DNA of 64,000 nucleotides, taken from assembly GCF_003854895.1 (NCBI RefSeq), contig NZ_CP033966.1, positions 2,914,001-2,978,000 of the forward strand, given 5' to 3'. Below are positions 58,978 to 64,000 of this stretch, in pieces. This DNA is from Pigmentiphaga sp. H8. Lineage in GTDB: Bacteria > Pseudomonadota > Gammaproteobacteria > Burkholderiales > Burkholderiaceae_B. A program made the position numbers and the translations under genes. The notes beneath the pieces were generated by a model, which had not been told where the DNA came from, searched no databases, and saw nothing but the letters and a program-made list of their open reading frames with translations. Numbering within the stretch: position 1 is the first letter of the stretch; the number at the start of each line of letters is the position of its first letter.

Positions 58978-60630
58978 CTACTTCTTGCCGCTCTTCTTCG
59001 CCTTGCCCTTGCCCGCGCCGCGCTTGGCGGCGGGTCCGGGCCGGCCCTTGCGGTAGTCCTCGTAGAACTGTTCGGCCATCTGCCGCAAGGCCCGGCCGAT
59101 CGCGGCGTATTCGTATTCGTTCAGATTGGCCAGCGATACGCGTCCGGCGGGCCGCAGCGTACCGAAGCCGCTGCCCGGCAGCATCACGATACCGGTCTCG
59201 TCCGCGATGCGGAACAAGAGATCGGTGGGCGCCACGTTCTTCTGTATCCACGTGGCGAAATCCGGGCCGTGCAGGTCCTTCGCGATCGCGCCCAGGTCGA
59301 GCAGCGTGTAGTAGTCGACCGCGTTCTCGTCGTGATGCCGGGCGATGCCCAGCTCGCGGTACAGCGCCGCCTGCCGCCGGCGTATCAGCTTCTTGAGTTC
59401 GGCCTTGTAGCCGTCCTGCTCGTCCATCAGCGCGAACAGCGAGAACAAGGCCATCTGCACCTGCTGCGGCGTGGACAGCCCGGCCGTGTGGTTCAACGCC
59501 ACGGACCGGCTGTCGGCCACCAGCCGGTCGATGAACTTCAACCCTGGCACGTCCGGCGTGAGCGAGGCATAGCGTTCGTTCAAGGCCTTCTTCGTCGAAG
59601 CCGGCAGCCCGCGCAGGAGCTCGTCCATGACGTTGTCCTGGTGCACGGCGATGGCTCCCAGCCGCCAGCCCGTCGCGCCGAAGTACTTCGAATACGAATA
59701 GACCAGGATGGTGTTGCGCGGGCACGTGGCGAACAGCGACTGGAAGCCGTCGGCGAAGGTCCCGTAGACATCGTCGGTCAGCACGATCAGGTCGCGCCGC
59801 CGGCTCTCGATGATGCCGCGTATGCGCTCGAGCCCATGGCCGTTGATCTTGCAGGACGGCGGATTGCTGGGATTGATGCAGAAGAAGACCTTCACCGCCG
59901 GATCGAGCAGCTTGTCGATCTCGGCGTCGGGATACTGCCAGCCCTGGTCGGGGTCGGCGTTGACGTAGACCGGCTCCAGCCGGTAGTCGTTCAGGCGCGG
60001 GATCTCCATGTAGGGCGTGAAGGCCGGCATGCCGATCGCCACCTTGTCCCCCGCCTTGATCAGCCCGTTCTCCTTCATCGTGTCGAAGACGTAGGTCATC
60101 GCGGCGGTGCCGCCCTCGGTGGCGAAGACATCGATGTTCTGGTTGCTCAGCAAGCCGCCTACCATCTCCTTGACCAGATAGGTCCGGACGATTTCCTCGG
60201 TGATCCGCAGCATGCGCGGCGGCACCGGGTAGTTGTCGCCCAGCACCCCCTCGACCATCTCGTGCAGGAATCCGGAGGCGGACAACCCCATCTGGTCGCG
60301 CACGTAGCTCAGCGCGCGCCCCAGGAACACCACGCCCTCCTGGTCGCGGTTCTCGGCGATGTAGGCGTTGAAACGGTTCTCGATGCCCTCGATCCGTGGC
60401 AGGCCGCCTATGCCGTGCGGCATGTACGAGAAGGACAATTCCGACTCCAGCGCCGCGAACAGCCCCAGCCGGAAGAACGCGCGCCGCGGCACGATGGCCA
60501 GGAAGTTGGGATTGCCCCGCCCCGCGTTGAGCATGAGCCGGTTCTGCTGGCTGGAGGCCAGTTCGATGAGCGCGTCCTTCAGTTCGAAAGGACTCAGTTT
60601 CGCGTACCGGCTGTAATCCGCTGTCGACAT
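58978..60630 (-). CDS. asdA: Bifunctional aspartate aminotransferase/aspartate 4-decarboxylase
   Basis: A 550-residue PLP enzyme, longer than plain aminotransferases. The Schiff-base lysine is Lys315 in YSYSKYFGATGWRLG, with DDVYG and INPSNPPS before it. The N-terminal MSTADYSRYAKLSPFELKDALIELA and the insert ASGFLHEMVEGVLGDNYPVPPRML are typical of aspartate 4-decarboxylases. The C-terminus is very Lys/Gly-rich. The enzyme turns aspartate into alanine and CO2, using up a cytosolic proton. It follows the exchanger gene at a 36-base gap on the same strand. Confidence 0.94.
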   Translation of the reverse strand: MSTADYSRYAKLSPFELKDALIELASSQQNRLMLNAGRGNPNFLAIVPRRAFFRLGLFAALESELSFSYMPHGIGGLPRIEGIENRFNAYIAENRDQEGVVFLGRALSYVRDQMGLSASGFLHEMVEGVLGDNYPVPPRMLRITEEIVRTYLVKEMVGGLLSNQNIDVFATEGGTAAMTYVFDTMKENGLIKAGDKVAIGMPAFTPYMEIPRLNDYRLEPVYVNADPDQGWQYPDAEIDKLLDPAVKVFFCINPSNPPSCKINGHGLERIRGIIESRRRDLIVLTDDVYGTFADGFQSLFATCPRNTILVYSYSKYFGATGWRLGAIAVHQDNVMDELLRGLPASTKKALNERYASLTPDVPGLKFIDRLVADSRSVALNHTAGLSTPQQVQMALFSLFALMDEQDGYKAELKKLIRRRQAALYRELGIARHHDENAVDYYTLLDLGAIAKDLHGPDFATWIQKNVAPTDLLFRIADETGIVMLPGSGFGTLRPAGRVSLANLNEYEYAAIGRALRQMAEQFYEDYRKGRPGPAAKRGAGKGKAKKSGKK

Positions 60631-60666
60631 GATGGCCTCCGTGCGTGGATGGCTTGCGATGGGACC

Positions 60667-62358
60667 CTAGGCGAAGGCGACGACCAGTGGGCCGAGCAGG
60701 GTCAGGAAGACGTTGGCCAGGGCATAGGTCACGGCGAAAGGCACCGTGGGCACCGAGTTGCCGGCCTTGTCCAGCACCTCGCCGAAGGCCGGATTGGCGC
60801 TGCGCGATCCGGACAGCGCGCCGGCGAACACCGCCGCGTTGTCGTAGCGCAGCACGTAGCGGCCGAACAGCATGGTGATGAGCAGCGGCACGATGGTGAC
60901 CGCCACGCCGATCAGGAAGATGGACAGGCCGCTGGTACGTATGGTGTCGACGGCCTGCAGTCCGGATTGCAGGCCCACCACGGCGACGAACCCCGCCAGG
61001 CCCAGGTCCCGCAGCAGCGTCGAGGCGCCGGAGGGCATGTTGCCCAGGCTCATCCGCCGCGTGCGGTACCAGCCGAACAGCAGTCCGGACAGAAGCGCCC
61101 CGCCGCCGCTGCCCAGCGTGAGCGGAATCGATCCGATGCGCAGCACCGCCAGCCCGATGATCAGTCCCACCGCCAGGCCCAGGCCGTGATAGATCCAGTC
61201 GGTCTTGTCGCTGGGCACGATCACGGTGCCCACGCTGTGCGCCGCGCGCTGGATGTCGTTGCCGGTGCCGAACAGCACCGCCACGTCGCCGGCCCGGATC
61301 ACCGTGCCCGGCTCCATCGGCAGCGGCCGGCCGTCGCGCTTCAGGCCCAGCACCACGATGCCGTGGCGGATGTCGGCGGCGATGCCCGTCCGTATCTGCG
61401 CGACGGTCTTGCCCAGGTAGCCGGCACCGGTGATCAGCACGTCGCGCGTGACCATGACCATGTCCATGCCGCTGGACGACAACACCTCGTCCCCCAGCGC
61501 CTGGCGCGCCGCCATCACGGCCGCCCGCCTGCCGGCCAGCAGCACGATGTCGGTGGCGTGCAGCTTCAGGTCGGCCTGCGCGGGAATGATCTGGCCGTCG
61601 CGCTTGATGCGCTCGACCGTCACCGCCATGCCGTCGGGCGCCAGCGCCTCGATCTCGGCCACGGTGCTGCCTGCCCCCGGGCCGGCGCGATAAAGCCGCC
61701 CCACCACCTCGGGCGCCGCGAGCTGCTCGCCCGCGCCGGGCACGATCATGCCGGCGCTCATGGCCGTCTCGGCCTTCACCGCGTCCTCGCGGATGTCGCG
61801 GCCCATGAACTTCGGCAGCACGTTGACGCAGATGATGATGGCGCCGAACGAACCGAAGATGTAGGTCACGGCGTAGCCGATGGCCACGTTGGCCTGCAGG
61901 CGCTGGAGTTCGTCGGGCGGCAGGCCCAGCTTGGCCAGCGCCGAGCCGGCGGTGCCGATGATGGCCGACTGCGTCAGCCCCCCCGCCGCCACGCCGGCGG
62001 CCAGGCCCTTGTCCAGGCCGAACAGGCGCGCCAGCACCACCACGGTCACGAGGCCCGTGACGGCCAGCACCGCCGCCATGGCGATTTCCTTCAGGGATTG
62101 GCGTCCAAGGGACTTGAAGAACTGGGGGCCGCTCTCGAAACCGACCGCATAGATGAACAGCGCGAAGAGCACCGCCTTGACGCCGTTGTCGATGGAGACG
62201 CCGAGCTGGCTGAACAGCACGGCCACCAGCAGCGACCCGGCCACGCCCCCGAGCTGGAACCTGCCGAACTGGAATCTGCCTATCCAGAAACCGATCGCCA
62301 GCGAAAGAAACAGCAGGATCTCCGGCGACTGCCTGATGGCCTCGAGTACCCACGTCAT
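60667..62358 (-). CDS. aspT: Aspartate:alanine exchanger (AAEx family)
   Basis: A 563-residue inner-membrane transporter. Two hydrophobic halves flank two cytosolic TrkA-C-like domains (about 205-375: AAPEVVGRLYRAGPGAGSTVAEIEAL and IVVLGLKRDGRPLPMEPGTVIRAGDVAVLFG). GVAAGGLTQSAIIGTAGSALAKLGL and GALSGSRSANPAFGEV are the paired conserved segments. With the aspartate decarboxylase it would run an electrogenic aspartate-in/alanine-out cycle that generates proton-motive force and resists acid. ATG 62358 has a G-rich ribosome site, and a hairpin lies just upstream. Confidence 0.94.
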   Translation of the reverse strand: MTWVLEAIRQSPEILLFLSLAIGFWIGRFQFGRFQLGGVAGSLLVAVLFSQLGVSIDNGVKAVLFALFIYAVGFESGPQFFKSLGRQSLKEIAMAAVLAVTGLVTVVVLARLFGLDKGLAAGVAAGGLTQSAIIGTAGSALAKLGLPPDELQRLQANVAIGYAVTYIFGSFGAIIICVNVLPKFMGRDIREDAVKAETAMSAGMIVPGAGEQLAAPEVVGRLYRAGPGAGSTVAEIEALAPDGMAVTVERIKRDGQIIPAQADLKLHATDIVLLAGRRAAVMAARQALGDEVLSSSGMDMVMVTRDVLITGAGYLGKTVAQIRTGIAADIRHGIVVLGLKRDGRPLPMEPGTVIRAGDVAVLFGTGNDIQRAAHSVGTVIVPSDKTDWIYHGLGLAVGLIIGLAVLRIGSIPLTLGSGGGALLSGLLFGWYRTRRMSLGNMPSGASTLLRDLGLAGFVAVVGLQSGLQAVDTIRTSGLSIFLIGVAVTIVPLLITMLFGRYVLRYDNAAVFAGALSGSRSANPAFGEVLDKAGNSVPTVPFAVTYALANVFLTLLGPLVVAFA

Positions 62359-62371
62359 GACCTGCCCCCGT

Positions 62372-62405
62372 ACGAATGCTTCGGTCCGTTACCCGCGGCA
62401 TTCGT
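62372..62405. repeat. 8-bp inverted repeat in the aspT leader
   Basis: ACGAATGC (62372-62379) and GCATTCGT (62398-62405) are exact reverse complements with an 18-base spacer. The inner arm is 13 bases from the aspT ATG, next to its ribosome site. It may be an operator or a leader hairpin. Confidence 0.4.
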
Positions 62406-62533
62406 GACACCGGGGATCGGACAGGGAAACCAACCGGTAACGCGACAAGGCACTGCATCCAGCCCGGATACTCTATCCGAAGTCATCACAACGTGCTACC
62501 TGTGCACGCTGCTTCATAGGAGGCGGGGCTTAC

Positions 62534-63157
62534 TCAGGCCCGCTTGCGCCGGCCCGCGGCACCCGGCCGCGAAAAGGCGGCGCGCAGGGCGTCGACCGTC
62601 TTCCGGCAGGCGCAATCCGGCCCGTGGTCGTTGACCATGCCCACGGCCTGCATCAGCGAATACATCGTGGTCGGGCCCACGAAGCGCCAGCCGCGCCGCT
62701 TGAGTTCCTTGGACAGGGCCCTGGATTCCGGCGACTCGGCGCGCGGCGGTCCCTCGTAGGCACCGGCGGGTTCGTAGCGCCACAGGAAGGCCGCGAGCGA
62801 GCCTTCCTCGGCGCGCAGCTCGCGCGCCCGGGATGCGTTGTTGATCACCGCCTCGATCTTGCCCCGGTGCCGCACGATGCCCGTGTCGGCCAGCAGGCGT
62901 TCGACGTCGCGGGCGCCGAAAGCGGCCACCTCGTCGATCTCGAAACCGGCGAAGGCCCGCCGGAAAGCCGGCCGCTTGCGCAGGATGGTGAGCCAGCTCA
63001 GGCCGGCCTGGAACCCCTCCAGGCTGATGCGCTCGAACAGCGCCGCCTCGCCGTCCAGGGGGCGCCCCCATTCCTCGTCGTGATAGGAGACATACAGGGC
63101 ATCATTGCCGGCCCACGCGCAGCGGCGCGGCGGTTCATCATGGTCGTTGGCTTGCAT
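62534..63157 (-). CDS. tag: DNA-3-methyladenine glycosylase I
   Basis: A 207-residue base-excision repair enzyme that removes 3-methyladenine. The four zinc ligands of the family fit: Cys13 (RRCAWAG) and His26 (YHDEEWG), spaced 13 as in E. coli Tag, and the late His and Cys of NDHGPDCACR, spaced four. FEWR-like FERISLEGFQAGLSWLTILRKRPAFRRAF and VGPTTMYSLMQAVGMVNDH are conserved. ATG 63157 was chosen because CAW begins shortly after it. It diverges from the thioredoxin-like gene. Confidence 0.94.
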   Translation of the reverse strand: MQANDHDEPPRRCAWAGNDALYVSYHDEEWGRPLDGEAALFERISLEGFQAGLSWLTILRKRPAFRRAFAGFEIDEVAAFGARDVERLLADTGIVRHRGKIEAVINNASRARELRAEEGSLAAFLWRYEPAGAYEGPPRAESPESRALSKELKRRGWRFVGPTTMYSLMQAVGMVNDHGPDCACRKTVDALRAAFSRPGAAGRRKRA

Positions 63158-63209
63158 GGACACGGGCCCGAAAAGAGAAATCCGATATATTCTCGCGCAT
63201 GAACACAGC

Positions 63210-63237
63210 GCGGCGCCCACCGGCCGCCGCTTTTTTT
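63210..63237 (+). terminator. Intrinsic-terminator-shaped hairpin just before the thioredoxin-like start
   Basis: GCGGCG (63210-63215) and CGCCGC (63225-63230) form a 6-base stem with a 9-base loop, followed at once by seven T. It ends four bases before ATG 63242 and replaces any Shine-Dalgarno. A TATATT at 63186-63191 could be the -10 of a short transcript running through it. Confidence 0.5.
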
Positions 63238-63241
63238 CGCC

Positions 63242-63577
63242 ATGGAACAGATCGACATCGACGACGGCACGGCCGACCGCTTCCTGCTGGACGCACCCGG
63301 CACCTCGCTGCTGGTCTTCACCAGCGACACCTGCCCCAACTGCCGGCTGGCGCGCGCCCAGCTTCCCGACATGAGCCTGCCGGTGGCCCGCATCTGCTGG
63401 ATCGACGCGGGCCGCAACCGGGGGCTGGTCGAACGCTACGAGGTGTTCCACCTGCCCTCGATGTTCGTGGTCAAGAACGGGGTCTACTACGGCGCGGTGC
63501 AGGCGACCCTGGCCGATTGGGACATCCGCCGCCAGGTCTCGCTGGCGCTGGACAGCTACCCGGCCGAACTGCCCTAG
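63242..63577 (+). CDS. Thioredoxin-like protein
   Basis: A 111-residue cytosolic thioredoxin fold. The active-site motif is CPNC (Cys31-Cys34) in VFTSDTCPNCRLARAQL. The cis-proline is in FHLPSMFVVKNGVYYG. The CPNC dipeptide differs from the CGPC of thioredoxin, so its redox potential should be different. No signal peptide is seen. ATG 63242 has no Shine-Dalgarno and is preceded by a terminator-like hairpin. Partner proteins are not evident from the neighbours. Confidence 0.88.
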   Translation: MEQIDIDDGTADRFLLDAPGTSLLVFTSDTCPNCRLARAQLPDMSLPVARICWIDAGRNRGLVERYEVFHLPSMFVVKNGVYYGAVQATLADWDIRRQVSLALDSYPAELP

Positions 63578-63588
63578 CCCGGCGCCTC

Positions 63589-64000
63589 TCAGGCGTGGGC
63601 CGGGTCCCAGCTTCTCCACAGCGCCGCCCCGCCGGTCAGCCCGGCATCGTTCGAGCCCACACGGACATGGGGCGGCAGGCAGGCCGCATCCACTTCGCGC
63701 GCATTGCCTCCGCCCAGGTGGATGCGATCCGGCTTGAGCAGGATGTCGACCAGCGCCAGCGCGCGCGCCAGGCGCCGGTTCCAGCGCTCCTTGCCCTCGG
63801 CCCGCAGCGCCGCGTCGCCCAGGCATTCCTCGTAGGTCTTGCCGTCCTCCATGGGATGGTGCGCAAGCTCCAGGTGCGGCATCAACCCGCCGTCGCGGAA
63901 CAGCGCCGTGCCCACGCCGGTGCCCAGCGTCATGACGAACTCCAGGCCGTCGCCCTGCTCGAGGCCGTAGCCCTGCATGTCGGCATCGTTCACCATCCGC
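63589..64000 (-). CDS. ROK-family/polyphosphate glucokinase-like kinase, N-terminus cut by window edge
   Basis: About 137 C-terminal residues are visible and the frame runs off base 64000. RMVNDADMQGYG holds the catalytic Asp of the ROK family, and LEFVMTLGTGVGTALFRDGGLMPHLELAHHP is the phosphate-binding loop followed by a conserved stretch seen in polyphosphate-glucose phosphotransferases. DRIHLGGGNAR is also typical. The zinc-binding CxCGxxGC of many ROK kinases is not present after the His-His-Pro segment, which fits the polyphosphate glucokinase branch. Substrate assignment is tentative. Confidence 0.8.
   Translation of the reverse strand, partial: RMVNDADMQGYGLEQGDGLEFVMTLGTGVGTALFRDGGLMPHLELAHHPMEDGKTYEECLGDAALRAEGKERWNRRLARALALVDILLKPDRIHLGGGNAREVDAACLPPHVRVGSNDAGLTGGAALWRSWDPAHA

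Noticed and set aside
59269..62634. A 1121-codon open frame on the plus strand opposite aspT and asdA
   Set aside because: Same composition artefact; the minus-strand genes have clear motifs and coupled starts.
1..64000. CRISPR arrays, tRNA or rRNA genes, insertion sequences and phage genes
   Set aside because: None seen on either strand. No repeat-spacer array, cloverleaf-like segment or transposase/integrase motif could be supported.

Overview
The window is a 64 kb stretch of a high-GC chromosome with gene content typical of the Alcaligenaceae (Bordetella/Achromobacter-like betaproteobacteria). The pointers are a Bug/TctC-type solute-binding protein beside a catabolic cluster, many small catabolic operons with their own LacI, IclR, MarR or LysR regulators, a group 2 Mrp antiporter, FUSC and RND efflux operons, and an AspT/aspartate 4-decarboxylase pair. 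Genes are packed tightly, with many 4-base ATGA overlaps. I see no rRNA, tRNA, transposase, integrase or CRISPR array. The species assignment is inference from gene content.

Layout. (1) 1-3457: a minus-strand operon (intradiol ring-cleavage dioxygenase, SDR, BKACE-family beta-keto acid cleavage enzyme cut by the window edge) divergent from a LacI regulator, with a perfect 16-bp palindrome over the LacI promoter. (2) 3506-5656: phosphatidylserine decarboxylase and a class V aminotransferase, then a large REP-like inverted doublet (5657-5854) and a PsiF-repeat protein. (3) 6221-13140: an uncharacterised catabolic cluster: aconitase X (small and large subunits), IclR regulator, Bug protein and FAD oxidoreductase, divergent from an IlvD/Edd-type dehydratase. 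Two identical 14-bp IclR/KdgR-like boxes lie in the shared promoter region.

(4) 13362-23890: a phenylpropanoid (hydroxycinnamate-like) operon: crotonase, feruloyl-CoA-synthetase-like ligase, HSD10-like SDR, a complete LIV-type ABC importer with a permease-ATPase fusion, a long acyl-CoA dehydrogenase and a MarR regulator. (5) 23972-27856: purT, a BMP-family binding protein whose secretion leader is cut by an in-frame stop, and a YbiT-type ABC-F ATPase. (6) 28239-34323: mrpA(B)CDEFG monovalent cation/proton antiporter. (7) 34334-39401: LD-carboxypeptidase with a His-rich N-terminus, tadA, a choice-of-anchor-I-like lipoprotein, an MFS transporter and a small membrane protein.

(8) 39434-44784: a three-gene signalling module (OmpR-type regulator, LysM-FecR periplasmic protein, CHASE2 histidine kinase) and a small exported protein. 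(9) 44951-52048: a MexEF-OprN/BpeEF-OprC-like RND pump with a divergent LysR regulator that has a Cys-rich tail. (10) 52069-58970: lipid A phosphoethanolamine transferase (eptA) divergent from a MarR-FUSC-DUF1656-HlyD-NodT efflux operon. The gap between them holds four direct repeats at exactly 11-bp spacing, a 17-bp palindrome and a promoter that would give a leaderless marR mRNA. (11) 58978-62358: aspartate 4-decarboxylase and aspartate:alanine exchanger. (12) 62534-64000: 3-methyladenine DNA glycosylase I, a thioredoxin-like protein behind an attenuator-like hairpin, and a partial ROK/polyphosphate-glucokinase-like gene.
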